Assembly (NCBI RefSeq): GCF_002139915.1
Contig: NZ_CP018788.1
Span: 496,001-560,000, forward strand
Direction of reading: 5' to 3'
Source: Campylobacter devanensis
GTDB taxonomy: Bacteria > Campylobacterota > Campylobacteria > Campylobacterales > Campylobacteraceae
DNA length: 64,000 nt
Part shown: positions 9,158 through 18,220 of the stretch, one piece after another
How the letters are laid out: each line of letters opens with the position of its first letter
How positions within the stretch are numbered: the stretch's first letter is position 1
Notes under the pieces: generated by a model
Database searches by the model: none
What the model saw: only the letters and a program-made list of their open reading frames with translations
Told to the model about the DNA's origin: nothing
Translations under genes and position numbers: made by a program

Positions 9158-9187
9158 TTGGTGGTCAAGCTTAAATTTGGCCACCAA
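9158..9187 (+). terminator. Rho-independent-type terminator after ftsZ
   Basis: TTGGTGGTCAA at 9158-9168 pairs with the stretch ending CCACCAA at 9187 in a stem of about 11 base pairs with one G-T pair, followed by a T-rich stretch. It separates ftsZ from the chimeric copy. Confidence 0.65.
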
Positions 9188-9266
9188 CTCTTAAATCTAT
9201 CTTTTATTTATAACTTAAATTTAACTACAAATTCCAAAATCTACCTTTTATTTAAGCTAAACTGAA

Positions 9267-9272
9267 TATAAT
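9267..9272 (+). promoter_or_regulatory. -10 box of the chimeric ftsZ-like gene, apparently a copy of the gltS promoter
   Basis: TATAAT lies 31 bases before ATG 9304. The sequence around it resembles the region before gltS, where TATAAT at 10060-10065 lies 30 bases before ATG 10096. Both have TTTAA runs upstream and TTTAAGG as the ribosome site. Confidence 0.5.
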
Positions 9273-9303
9273 TATAAATCTAATTTAAATTTAAGGTGGT
9301 AAC

Positions 9304-9333
9304 ATGGAAATTACACTCAATTTTTACTCCACT
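9304..9333 (+). repeat. 30-bp direct repeat, copy 1 (start of gltS)
   Basis: The 30 bases encoding MEITLNFYST are identical to 10096-10125, the first ten codons of gltS. The match ends at base 31 and is weaker but still visible upstream through the promoter. Confidence 0.9.
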
Positions 9334-9954
9334 AATTATATTTACCAAACTAGCATAGCTATAGTAACCACTCCATTTAAATTTAAAAATAATGAACAAA
9401 TTCAACTTGCTACTAAAAATATTAATGAGCTTAAAAAAATATGCGATGGCGTTGTAGTTATCTCAAATGAGAAATTAAGTGATATTACAGATAGTAAAGC
9501 TGACCCAAAAGATAACATTGAATCATTTGATACTATTTTAGCGAGTGCAGTAAATGGTATAAGCTCTATATTTCTTAGTCATAGTGAGTACGATATCAAT
9601 ATTGATTTTGTTGATATTATAACCATTATGAGTAGTATAGAATGTTTCTTGACGGGTGTTGGTGAGGCTCAAGGCGAGAAGGCAGCTCAAGAAGCCTTAA
9701 AATCAGCTATGCAATCTCATCTTTTAGGTGGTATAGATATAAAAGGCACAATGGGCGCTATAGTTAATTTTACTATACATCCTGATTGTCCGATGAGTGA
9801 TATGGCTGAAGCTATTCAAATTATAGAAGCAGCTGCTGATCCTAATGCTGATATATTCTGGAGTACAAAATGCGATGTAACTATGCCGATTGATAAGGTT
9901 TTGGTAACCTTAATGGTTGCTGACTTTTTTGATAATGTATTTAAACTCCAATAA
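9304..9954 (+). CDS. Chimeric truncated FtsZ paralogue: gltS start fused to the FtsZ middle and C-terminal domain
   Basis: A 216-residue protein with no internal stop. Residues 1-10 (MEITLNFYST) are identical to the start of GltS. From about residue 18 (IAIVTTPFKF) to the end (FKLQ) it aligns with FtsZ from about residue 137 to 331. It therefore lacks the GGGTGTG GTP-binding half but keeps T6 (SNEKL), helix H7, the T7-loop pattern NIDFVDI and the C-terminal globular domain. It stops before the FtsZ linker and the FtsA-binding peptide. The first half has diverged strongly; the second is close (QEALKSAMQS, FTIHPDCPMSDM and EAAADP are shared). Over 9751-9912, about 17 codons differ silently and 9 change the residue. 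It cannot polymerise like FtsZ; a polymer cap or regulator is possible, as is a slowly decaying duplicate. Confidence 0.85.
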   Translation: MEITLNFYSTNYIYQTSIAIVTTPFKFKNNEQIQLATKNINELKKICDGVVVISNEKLSDITDSKADPKDNIESFDTILASAVNGISSIFLSHSEYDINIDFVDIITIMSSIECFLTGVGEAQGEKAAQEALKSAMQSHLLGGIDIKGTMGAIVNFTIHPDCPMSDMAEAIQIIEAAADPNADIFWSTKCDVTMPIDKVLVTLMVADFFDNVFKLQ

Positions 9955-9982
9955 AAAGAGCTCTAGCTAAGGCATGGGAATA

Positions 9983-10011
9983 GATATTAGTAGTGAGAAT
10001 TTGGGTATTGG
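9983..10011 (+). pseudogene. Decayed remnant of the FtsZ C-terminal coding end
   Basis: These 29 bases match 21 of 29 with the ftsZ segment encoding NISSDDLDIP and here could read DISSENLGIG, but in a different frame from the chimeric gene, whose stop is at 9952. The linker part between is missing. This shows that the duplicated block once reached the end of ftsZ. Confidence 0.6.
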
Positions 10012-10059
10012 CTATTATCAAAAATTCTCATAAATGCTTTATTGTTTAAATAAATTAAA

Positions 10060-10065
10060 TATAAT
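10060..10065 (+). promoter_or_regulatory. -10 box of gltS
   Basis: TATAAT lies 30 bases before ATG 10096 in an AT-rich region, with TTTAAGGA as the ribosome site at about 10083-10090. Confidence 0.5.
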
Positions 10066-10095
10066 AGGTATTAATATTAAATTTTAAGGATTTAA

Positions 10096-10125
10096 ATGGA
10101 AATTACACTCAATTTTTACTCCACT
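10096..10125 (+). repeat. 30-bp direct repeat, copy 2 (start of gltS)
   Basis: Identical to 9304-9333. This is the native copy, in place at the start of gltS. Confidence 0.9.
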
Positions 10126-11298
10126 CTTTGTGCGATGGTTTTTGTTTTGTTATTAGGTACTTTCATCATCAAACATGTTAAATTCCTAAGAGTTTATAAT
10201 ATTCCTGAGCCAGTTGTGGGTGGGATTATTGTGGCTATTTTGTTATTTATAGCTAATAAATATATTGGGATTAGCTTTAGTTTTGATGGTTCGCTTAAAG
10301 ATCCATTAATGCTTGCCTTTTATGCTACTATCGGCCTTAGTGCGGATTTTACCTCTTTTAAAAAGGGTGGAAAGGTAATTATCGGATTTTTATTTATTGT
10401 AACTGGGTTATTGATTTTACAAAATTTAGCCGGTATCGGTGTGGCTTTGGCAATGGGTGAAAATCCTATTATAGGGATGCTATCAGGATCTATCACAATG
10501 AGTGGTGGGCATGGTACGGGTGCAGCATGGGCGGCTGAGTTTATCAAAGAGCCTTATAACTACGCTCCAGCTATGGAAGTAGCGATGGCGGCGGCTACAT
10601 TTGGTTTGATAGCAGGCGGAATCATAGGTGGGCCTGTGGCTAGATATTTGGTTGTGAAAAATAGTCTAAGCGGACATCACTTAGAAGAGAAGGTCGATCC
10701 AACTCTTTTTGAAAAGCCTGAAAAACGAAGATTGATAACATCTTCTTCATTTGTGGAGTCTTTGGCGTTGATTGCTATATGTTTGCTAGTGGGGACTGAG
10801 CTTAAAAAAATTGTTACATTTGTAACTATGCCTACATTTGTTTGGTGTTTGCTTACTGGTGCTGTGCTTAGAAATATCCTATCAGCAACCAAAATTCACA
10901 CAGTATTTGATCGTGAAATTTCTGTGATTGGCAATGTGAGTTTATCTCTATTTTTGGCATTTGCTTTGATGACTATCAATATCGCTCAACTTATCTCACT
11001 AGCACTTCCAATGCTAACAATTCTTATAGTTCAAATTATCCTTATGATATTATATGTTATATTTATCACTTTTAGATTTTGTGGTAAGAATTATGATGCG
11101 GCTGTGCTATCGGCTGGGCATTGCGGATTTGGTCTTGGTGCTACGCCTACGGCACTTGTAAATATGCAAACGGTAACAAAACATTATGGCCCAAGCCATA
11201 TGGCGTTTATCGTTATTCCATTGGTTGGGGCGTTTTTCATAGATATTATAAATGCCTTTATAATTTCAGCAATGATGGGATTGCCTATATTTAATTAA
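10096..11298 (+). CDS. gltS: Sodium/glutamate symporter GltS
   Basis: A 400-residue inner-membrane protein with about 10-12 membrane segments, importing glutamate together with sodium. Family marks are IPEPVVGGIIVAILLF (about residues 35-50), AFYATIGLSADF (about 74-85), ITMSGGHGTGAAWA (about 134-147) and in the second half AGHCGFGLGATPTALVNM (about 340). The paired GGHGTG and GFGLGATP motifs are typical of the inverted-repeat pore loops of GltS. The length is normal. It has its own promoter, and its 3' end overlaps the convergent lipoprotein gene by 8 bases. Confidence 0.93.
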   Translation: MEITLNFYSTLCAMVFVLLLGTFIIKHVKFLRVYNIPEPVVGGIIVAILLFIANKYIGISFSFDGSLKDPLMLAFYATIGLSADFTSFKKGGKVIIGFLFIVTGLLILQNLAGIGVALAMGENPIIGMLSGSITMSGGHGTGAAWAAEFIKEPYNYAPAMEVAMAAATFGLIAGGIIGGPVARYLVVKNSLSGHHLEEKVDPTLFEKPEKRRLITSSSFVESLALIAICLLVGTELKKIVTFVTMPTFVWCLLTGAVLRNILSATKIHTVFDREISVIGNVSLSLFLAFALMTINIAQLISLALPMLTILIVQIILMILYVIFITFRFCGKNYDAAVLSAGHCGFGLGATPTALVNMQTVTKHYGPSHMAFIVIPLVGAFFIDIINAFIISAMMGLPIFN

Positions 11299-13198
11299 TA
11301 CCTAAGGCGGCAAATTCGGGGCGATACTCAAAATGCATTGTATCAAAATGCTCCCATCTGCCGCCCCAGATAAATCCATTTTTTTCAAATATCTCTACTA
11401 TTTTATATGGAATTTTGTTTTGATAGCCATCTTTACTCCATAACCAGTAGTGGCTATTTGCTACATTTATATCTATAGCGATTCCCCAGCTATGCGGTGA
11501 TAGTCTGTTGGTTTGGGCTATATTTCTATATTTAAATGTTCCGCCGATATCTTGAAGATAGATAATTAAATTTGGCTCATTTTTTACCAATATATCAAGC
11601 TCATCGCTGACTTTTTGTAGTGCTTTGGCTGCGCCATTTAAGGAGTTGAATTTGATCTTTTGGTTTAGGCTATTTTTTAGCCAGATTACTTCACTTAGAT
11701 TAGCCTCTACTGCTTCTTTGCTATCGCCATAAATTGCGTTAAAAAACTGCTCATTTCTTATCCGTCCAGCGTCTATTAACTTAGAGTTTAAAGGCTTTAA
11801 AAGTGGGTAGTTTAGAGCAAACATATCTTTTATACTTGGGTTATTTAAAATATCGCTACTACCTATCTCATATGGCATATATGAGTTGTTGGCAAATATT
11901 ATATTATTGTTTTGAAATTTGATATTGTAGCTATTTTGTAGGGCTAGTTTTGGATTTGGGGTTAAGATATTCATAGACTCTACAAGGCTTAATAAAAGCG
12001 CTTTTATATCACTTCTATCCTTGCCAATCTCGATATCAGTTATAGCTGTGCGACCTATGACTGCTCTAGAGTTGTTTTTGGTCTTTAAACCCCATGAAGC
12101 GTGAGTAACGCTGATTTTGCCATCTACTACGCCGGTGTAGAGCATTATATGGCCACGCATATACAAAAGCGTAGCATAAGGGACGCCAAATTCAACTATT
12201 TTGGCCTTTTTGGCTTCATCTGATAACTCTTTTAAATCTATTATTTGAGCGATTTGGGATTGGGGTTTGGAGTTTCGTGGTAGCCAAATTCCAAAACTAG
12301 CAAAATAGTCTTTGGTAAAAGCAGAGCAATCTCTAAGCTCATCGAGTCCGCCCCAGCCGTAATTCATCCCTATCATCTCATTTAATATTAGTTTAGCGTT
12401 TTTGGAGTTTAGCTCTAAATTTATAGTGGCGATATCTTGGCTGATTTTATAGCCTTGAGGGGCGATGAAGTTGCCATTTTCAATCTTTGTATATGGGACT
12501 AGGCCGCCGATTCTTGAGTAAAATAGAAATTTATTAGATTGATCTTTTATAGCAATTCTATCTTTAATAAATATGCCAAATTTGGATTTTCTAAACTCAT
12601 TAGCCTCTTTTTTGTTTAGAATCTTGATATCATTACTGGCTACAAAGCCGGTAAATGAGTCACTTTGGATAAAGGCCCACGCACCATCAAGGCTAAAATG
12701 TGATACCAAAACTGGATGAAAGGCTTCTAAATTTGAATCTTGTAAGTAATCAAATGGATATCCCTCGCCTGGCCTACTATCTAAAAATAGTCTCTCTTTG
12801 GTAGGAAAACTCCTAACGGCAGTATCTCTAAGGATTATTGCAGGTTTTAAAACTCTTTTATAAGCTGCGAAATTCGCATTTTGTCTATGTCTATCAAACC
12901 ACTCTTGATCACGCAAAATATGGCTCTCTCCATAATATTTTTGCTTCTCATAAGTGTAGGTATTAAACGCCCACATAGCGTCATTTATATCTACATCAAA
13001 TCCGCTATCCCAAACGCTAAAATATCTATTGATTAGTTCATTATTATTTGATTTGAAGTTTAGAGCGGTATCGGGCAAGATATTTGCACTTTGATTAAAA
13101 TCCAAATCAAGCCTTAAATTTAGCTCATTTAGTGTATAGCTCTGTTTAGCGCAGCCTAAAAATATAAAAATTATTAGAAATAGTAGCGAATTTTTCAT
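11291..13198 (-). CDS. Lipoprotein with NlpC/P60 (C40) and M15 peptidase domains, two-enzyme cell-wall hydrolase
   Basis: A 635-residue protein. The N-terminus MKNSLLFLIIFIFLGCAKQ carries a lipobox with Cys16, so it is a lipoprotein. Residues about 110-260 look like the SH3-type and stabilising modules found before NlpC/P60 domains. The C40 domain follows, with its Cys in LRDCSAFTKDYF (about residue 290) and a His in the RGHIMLYTG region (about 350). The C-terminal 80 residues form an M15 (VanY/D-Ala-D-Ala peptidase-like) domain: SPHSWGIAIDI with its zinc His and Asp, then WEHFDTMHFEYR with the Glu and His. It could cut both the D-Glu/meso-DAP bond and a terminal D-Ala. It is convergent with gltS and probably transcribed alone. 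Confidence 0.85.
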   Translation of the reverse strand: MKNSLLFLIIFIFLGCAKQSYTLNELNLRLDLDFNQSANILPDTALNFKSNNNELINRYFSVWDSGFDVDINDAMWAFNTYTYEKQKYYGESHILRDQEWFDRHRQNANFAAYKRVLKPAIILRDTAVRSFPTKERLFLDSRPGEGYPFDYLQDSNLEAFHPVLVSHFSLDGAWAFIQSDSFTGFVASNDIKILNKKEANEFRKSKFGIFIKDRIAIKDQSNKFLFYSRIGGLVPYTKIENGNFIAPQGYKISQDIATINLELNSKNAKLILNEMIGMNYGWGGLDELRDCSAFTKDYFASFGIWLPRNSKPQSQIAQIIDLKELSDEAKKAKIVEFGVPYATLLYMRGHIMLYTGVVDGKISVTHASWGLKTKNNSRAVIGRTAITDIEIGKDRSDIKALLLSLVESMNILTPNPKLALQNSYNIKFQNNNIIFANNSYMPYEIGSSDILNNPSIKDMFALNYPLLKPLNSKLIDAGRIRNEQFFNAIYGDSKEAVEANLSEVIWLKNSLNQKIKFNSLNGAAKALQKVSDELDILVKNEPNLIIYLQDIGGTFKYRNIAQTNRLSPHSWGIAIDINVANSHYWLWSKDGYQNKIPYKIVEIFEKNGFIWGGRWEHFDTMHFEYRPEFAALGIN

Positions 13199-13251
13199 CT
13201 TTATCCTTAATATTTTTTGGGTATAATTCTAACAAAAATAGGATAAATAGT

Positions 13252-14565
13252 TTGTTAAATTGTATTATAGAGCTTCTTGGGGATAATAATCTATTTTTAA
13301 CAGGTGGTGGCGGAGTAGGCAAGAGCTATACCACCAAAGAGATTATGCGAATTTATAAAGATAATGGTAAGAATATTGTAGCACTTGGTAGCACTGGGAT
13401 TAGTGCTGTTGGGATCGGTGGGGTGACTATACATAGCTTTTTTAAATTTGGGCTTTGTGCTAATCATATGGAGCTAAAAGCTCTTGATCTCAAGCAAAAA
13501 TCAAAGCTAAAAGAGTTATTTGATATTATCAAAAATATTGATCTTTTGATAATTGATGAGATATCTATGGTAAGTGCTGAATTGATGGAGATGATATCCT
13601 TGCGTCTGATGCAGGGTGAATTTAAAGGGCGGCTTATGGTTGTAGGGGATTTTTATCAGCTCCCACCTGTTAAACGCCAAAAAGATGATATGACATTAAT
13701 AAAATTTAACTATGCATTTGACTCGACAGCTTGGTATAATTTTAAATTTAAAAATATTGAATTGGTAATATCTAAGCGTACATCAGATACTCAGTTTTAT
13801 TCTATGCTTTCACGCATTAGACTAGGAAATATTGATGCTGAAATTTACAAAAAACTAAGCTCAAAAATTACAAATGAGATTGCCAAAGATAGCGTAATTT
13901 TATATGGTAGAAATGCTGAAGCCGATGCATTAAATGCTAAAAAATTAGCCCAGATTCCAAATCAGCTTGAAACTATAAGTGCAAGTGGTAGAGTTTATGA
14001 TGAGACACTGCAAAACGATGCTTATACTAAATGGATAAATAATCTAAATGTCTTAAGTGAGCTTAAGATAAAAATCGGTGCTAGAGTTATGTTTTTATGT
14101 AATAAATGGGGCGAGTATTATAATGGCGAACAAGGCATTATCAAAAATATTAATAAAGATGATAATGGCGTGGTAGTTAGTATAAGTGTACTAAAAGATA
14201 GCGGAAATATAGCCGATGTAGAGCCATTTACATATTCACTTTTTGAGTATGAAAAAGATGATGAAGGCGGTATAAAAGAGAAATTGCGGGCTGAATTTAC
14301 TCAGTTTCCACTAAAATTAGCCTACGCTATTACAATCCATAAATCACAAGGTATGAGTATAAGGCGTTTGGTATGTGATTTAAATAATATTTTTGCTAAT
14401 GGACAGCTTTATGTAGCACTATCACGAGCAATTAGCTGGGATGATTTAAGTATAATTTATACACGCAAAAGAGATTTTTACTCATATCTAAAAAGTGTAG
14501 TAAATATAGATAAATGCGTAGCTAGGTTTTATGAAAAAGAGAATTTTATAAAGGAAGGAATATGA
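13252..14565 (+). CDS. Pif1/RecD-like superfamily 1 helicase
   Basis: A 437-residue ATP-dependent DNA helicase. TTG 13252 is the likely start, behind AGGAT. Motifs in order are Walker A GGGGVGKSYTT (about residues 18-28), motif Ia GSTGISAVGIGGVTIHSFF (about 45-63), Walker B LLIIDEISMVSAELMEM (about 100), VVGDFYQLPPVK (about 130) and, near the C-terminus, AYAITIHKSQGMSI and QLYVALSRA (motifs V and VI). The compact size and motif set match bacterial Pif1-like helicases, which act on forked or structured DNA. It overlaps the following FliL-like gene by ATGA. Confidence 0.88.
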   Translation: MLNCIIELLGDNNLFLTGGGGVGKSYTTKEIMRIYKDNGKNIVALGSTGISAVGIGGVTIHSFFKFGLCANHMELKALDLKQKSKLKELFDIIKNIDLLIIDEISMVSAELMEMISLRLMQGEFKGRLMVVGDFYQLPPVKRQKDDMTLIKFNYAFDSTAWYNFKFKNIELVISKRTSDTQFYSMLSRIRLGNIDAEIYKKLSSKITNEIAKDSVILYGRNAEADALNAKKLAQIPNQLETISASGRVYDETLQNDAYTKWINNLNVLSELKIKIGARVMFLCNKWGEYYNGEQGIIKNINKDDNGVVVSISVLKDSGNIADVEPFTYSLFEYEKDDEGGIKEKLRAEFTQFPLKLAYAITIHKSQGMSIRRLVCDLNNIFANGQLYVALSRAISWDDLSIIYTRKRDFYSYLKSVVNIDKCVARFYEKENFIKEGI

Positions 14566-15020
14566 AAAAAATTTTTATGTTTTGGCTAATTTTATGCGGA
14601 ATTAGCTTTGGTGATGTGGTGAGTGTAGAGGGGTTTGAGAGTGATTTATACTCCAAATATGATGTAAATAATCTTAAAAAAATATCAATGGATTTAGAGA
14701 TTATAACTAGAGATGATAATGTGGCAAGAGCGCCTATTTATGATGCTTTAAATATTGTTGTAGGTAGCTTTTATGCTGAAGATATTATGACCTCAAAGGG
14801 CAAAGAGAGCTTTAAATCTACTCTAACAAAATATATAGATAAAAAGCACTCTATAACAATCGATGATATATATATCATTAGGCTCAAATTTGTTGATGAA
14901 ACTAATGTTCAAAAGATTCTTGATGCTATAAGAGATATGCACAACAAGGGTGATTCAACTCAGCCTAATTTGCCAAATTTACCAAAGATTGAAAATCAAC
15001 TCTTAGATGGTAGATTTTAA
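14562..15020 (+). CDS. Secreted FliL-like protein
   Basis: A 152-residue protein. The first 17 or so residues, MKKIFMFWLILCGISFG, form a signal peptide, and no other membrane segment is seen, so the mature protein is periplasmic. The body resembles the periplasmic domain of FliL: KISMDLEIITRDDN, RAPIYDALNIVVGSFYAED, then SKGKESFKSTLTKYID and a final strand IYIIRLKF. FliL surrounds the flagellar stator and aids torque. Classical FliL keeps its membrane helix, so this is either a soluble FliL-type partner or only a fold relative. A proline- and asparagine-rich tail ends the protein. It is coupled to the Pif1-like helicase by a 4-base overlap and convergent with lolA. Confidence 0.55.
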   Translation: MKKIFMFWLILCGISFGDVVSVEGFESDLYSKYDVNNLKKISMDLEIITRDDNVARAPIYDALNIVVGSFYAEDIMTSKGKESFKSTLTKYIDKKHSITIDDIYIIRLKFVDETNVQKILDAIRDMHNKGDSTQPNLPNLPKIENQLLDGRF

Positions 15021-15029
15021 TAAAAAATT

Positions 15030-15545
15030 TTAATTGCTAATAATATCGTAATTGCTTGGAATTTGTGGCGTTAAAATATCTTTGCTTATTATTTTATCTT
15101 TGCTTATTTGGGTAAATTCAATTATAGCTTTATTGCCTAGTTTATCTTCATAAGCAATGAGTTTTGGTAGTGAGTTTTGCGTTATAATATCATAGACTAC
15201 ATCTTCATAAACTGCTTGAAAATTATCATCGCTAAGCTTTTTGGCGTTTTTTAGTATTTTAGTGATATCTGGAGAACTTTTTAGGTTAGTAATTATGGCT
15301 TGTTCTAATTCTGGTTCTATGATAATAACTTGATTATTGCTAAAATATATTAGTTTTTGCATTGGTGTATTATATTGCCAAAATGCACCAAAATCACTAT
15401 CAATAGCTAACGACCCAGTATATATTATCTTTTGGTCTTGACTGGTGATAGTTTGAGTAAATTCGCCAATTAAACTTTTAAATGTTAACTCATTAGCTCC
15501 AAAAAGATTTAAAGATAGGATAAAAACAAGTATAAATTTTCTCAT
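15030..15545 (-). CDS. lolA: Periplasmic lipoprotein carrier LolA
   Basis: About 171 residues from ATG 15545, preceded by AAGG; the longer frame to 15599 has no ribosome site. The signal peptide MRKFILVFILSLNLFGA is followed by the LolA beta half-barrel: FKSLIGEFTQTI, YTGSLAIDSDFGAFWQYNTP and NQVIIIEPELEQAI. LolA takes lipoproteins from the inner-membrane Lol ABC complex to the outer membrane. It is divergent from secA, with a lolC/E-type permease after secA, an arrangement also seen in C. jejuni. Sequence similarity in this family is low, but order and pattern agree. Confidence 0.85.
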   Translation of the reverse strand: MRKFILVFILSLNLFGANELTFKSLIGEFTQTITSQDQKIIYTGSLAIDSDFGAFWQYNTPMQKLIYFSNNQVIIIEPELEQAIITNLKSSPDITKILKNAKKLSDDNFQAVYEDVVYDIITQNSLPKLIAYEDKLGNKAIIEFTQISKDKIISKDILTPQIPSNYDIISN

Positions 15546-15664
15546 ATTTTGCCTTAAATTTGGGTATTTTAAATAGATGATTTTAGCTAAATTTAGCAAA
15601 TAAAAGCTTAAATTTAAGGGATTTTTAGATAAAATAGCGACTTATTTTAACTACAGGATATAAT

Positions 15665-18220
15665 ATGCTTTCATTCATAGCTAGAAAAATATTTGGAACT
15701 AAAAATGATAAAGAGATTAAAAAATATTATAAAAGAGTAGCCAAAATTAATGCCTTAGAATCAAAATATGAAGCCTTAAGTGATGATGAATTAAGGGGCG
15801 AATTTATTACTTTACAAAGCTCTTTAATAGATGGCAAGGTTACTAAAGATAGCATATTAAATGATGTTTTTGCTATTGTTAGAGAGGTGTCAAAAAGAAC
15901 GCTAAATATGAGACACTTTGATGTGCAACTAATAGGCGGTATGGTTTTAAATGAAGGCAAGATTGCAGAGATGAAAACGGGTGAGGGTAAAACCTTAGTA
16001 GCGACTTTGCCAGTGGTGTTAAATGCTATGGATAAAAAAGGGGTTCATGTAGTTACAGTAAATGACTATTTAGCCAAAAGAGATGCTACTCAAATGAGTG
16101 CTATATATAATTTTTTAGGCCTTAGTGTTGGTATTATAGTAGGTGGTGAGTATGATGATACAAAGCGTAAAGCCTCATATGATGCTGATATTACATATGG
16201 TACAAATAATGAATTTGGCTTTGATTATCTGCGTGATAATATGAAATTTGAACTATCTAGCAAAGTGCAAAGAGAGCATAATTTTGTAATTGTAGATGAG
16301 GTTGATAGTATCTTAATAGATGAGGCTAGAACTCCATTGATTATCTCAGGGCCTACTAATCGCACCTTAGATGGATATATTAAGGCTGATGAGGTAGCAA
16401 GAGCTATGAAAAGAGGAGAGCCAGCTGCTACACCACAAGATAAGCCAACTGGGGATTTTATCGTAGATGAAAAGAGTAGAACTATAATAATAACTGAGGC
16501 TGGAATCGCTAAAGCTGAACAGCTATTTGGTGTAGAAAATTTATATAATTTAGAAAATGCAATCTTAAGCCACCATCTAGATCAAGCTCTTAAAGCTCAT
16601 AATCTATTTGAAAAAGATGTACACTATGTAGTTCGTGATGAAGGCGTGGTAATTGTAGATGAGTTTACTGGTAGACTTAGCGAAGGTAGAAGATTTAGTG
16701 AAGGCCTTCATCAAGCCTTAGAAGCTAAAGAGGGTGTAAAAATCCAAGAAGAGAGCCAAACTTTAGCTGATATCACTTTTCAAAATTACTTTAGGATGTA
16801 TGGAACAATTGCTGGAATGACTGGTACAGCACAGACTGAAGCAGCTGAATTTGCTCAAATTTATAACTTAGATGTAATCTCTATCCCAACTAATCTACCA
16901 ATTAAAAGAGTTGATAAAGATGATTTAATATATAAGAGTGAAAATGAGAAATTTAAAGCTGTAATAGAAGAGATAAAAATAGCAAATGCTAAAGGTCAGC
17001 CAGTGCTAGTAGGTACTGCAAGTATCGAAAAGAGTGAAGTATTTCACAAAATGCTAGTTAAAGAGCGTATAGCTCACTCAGTTTTAAATGCTAAAAACCA
17101 TGAAAAAGAGGCGCAAATCATTGCCGAAGCTGGGGTCAAAGGTGCTGTAACTATTGCAACTAATATGGCTGGTCGTGGCGTGGATATCAGAATCGATGAT
17201 GAGGTTAGAGCGCTTGGTGGGTTATATATCATAGGCACAGAAAGGCACGAGAGCCGCCGTATAGATAATCAATTAAGGGGCCGTGCTGGTCGTCAGGGCG
17301 ATCCTGGTATTAGTAGATTCTATCTAAGCTTAGAAGATAATCTCCTTAGGATATTTGGTAGTGATAAGATAAAAGCTATTATGGAAAGATTAGGTATAGA
17401 AGAGGGTGAGAGCATAGAGAGTAGGCTAGTTACTCGTGCTGTAGAGAATGCTCAAAAGAAAGTAGAGAGCTTGCATTTTGAGAGTAGAAAGCATGTCTTA
17501 GAGTATGATGATGTAGCAAATGAACAAAGAAAAACTATATATAAATATAGAGATGAGCTACTAGACCCAAATAGCGATCTTAAAGAGAAAATAATCTCAA
17601 ATAGAGAAGATTTAGTATTAATGATGTTAAGTGAGGCTGATGTTATAGAAGGTGGGTTAAGCGAAGATTTTGATACGAATAGATTAGCTCTTGTGGTAAA
17701 AGAAAATAGTCTAATTGATATTGATCCAAATGAGCTTAAAGGTCTTGATTTTAATGAGCTTAAAGGATTGATTATAGATAAATTGGCTGCTGATTATGAG
17801 CTAAAGATGTCGCAAATAGATATTGAACAAAGAAAAGGGATTGAAAAATTGCTATATCTTCAAATTTTAGATGCTGCTTGGAGAGAGCATCTATATCAAA
17901 TGGATATCTTAAAAACAGGAATCGGCCTTAGAGGCTATAACCAAAAAGATCCCCTAACAGAGTATAAAAAAGAGAGTTATAATCTATTTATGGAGCTTGT
18001 GAGTAAGCTTAAAACAGAGAGTGCAAGAGCCTTACAGGTGGTTAAATTTAAAATAGAAGAGCCATCGCAAGAGTCAAAATCTAAAGATATAGAAACGCCA
18101 AAAGAGAGCCTAAAAACCGGTAAAAAACCATCTCGCAACTCGCCTTGCCCTTGCGGTAGTGGGTTAAAATATAAAGAGTGTTGTGGTAAGAGTGGGCCAA
18201 AAATCGGAGTCTTTGCCTAG
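15665..18220 (+). CDS. secA: Preprotein translocase ATPase SecA
   Basis: An 851-residue motor that pushes unfolded proteins through SecYEG. Motifs seen are Walker [14 protein letters not shown] (about residue 100), Walker [20 protein letters not shown] (about 210), the [10 protein letters not shown] and [18 protein letters not shown] helicase motifs (about 440-550), and a C-terminal zinc-binding tail [16 protein letters not shown] of the CxC..CC type that binds SecB or lipids. It starts at ATG 15665 with AGGA upstream. It is divergent from lolA and shares one base with the following lolC/E gene. Confidence 0.98.
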   Translation: MLSFIARKIFGTKNDKEIKKYYKRVAKINALESKYEALSDDELRGEFITLQSSLIDGKVTKDSILNDVFAIVREVSKRTLNMRHFDVQLIGGMVLNEGKIAEMKTGEGKTLVATLPVVLNAMDKKGVHVVTVNDYLAKRDATQMSAIYNFLGLSVGIIVGGEYDDTKRKASYDADITYGTNNEFGFDYLRDNMKFELSSKVQREHNFVIVDEVDSILIDEARTPLIISGPTNRTLDGYIKADEVARAMKRGEPAATPQDKPTGDFIVDEKSRTIIITEAGIAKAEQLFGVENLYNLENAILSHHLDQALKAHNLFEKDVHYVVRDEGVVIVDEFTGRLSEGRRFSEGLHQALEAKEGVKIQEESQTLADITFQNYFRMYGTIAGMTGTAQTEAAEFAQIYNLDVISIPTNLPIKRVDKDDLIYKSENEKFKAVIEEIKIANAKGQPVLVGTASIEKSEVFHKMLVKERIAHSVLNAKNHEKEAQIIAEAGVKGAVTIATNMAGRGVDIRIDDEVRALGGLYIIGTERHESRRIDNQLRGRAGRQGDPGISRFYLSLEDNLLRIFGSDKIKAIMERLGIEEGESIESRLVTRAVENAQKKVESLHFESRKHVLEYDDVANEQRKTIYKYRDELLDPNSDLKEKIISNREDLVLMMLSEADVIEGGLSEDFDTNRLALVVKENSLIDIDPNELKGLDFNELKGLIIDKLAADYELKMSQIDIEQRKGIEKLLYLQILDAAWREHLYQMDILKTGIGLRGYNQKDPLTEYKKESYNLFMELVSKLKTESARALQVVKFKIEEPSQESKSKDIETPKESLKTGKKPSRNSPCPCGSGLKYKECCGKSGPKIGVFA

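Noticed and set aside
9955-10095. Possible small RNA gene between the ftsZ copy and gltS
   Set aside because: The similarity to the ftsZ end and to the gltS promoter explains the stretch better.
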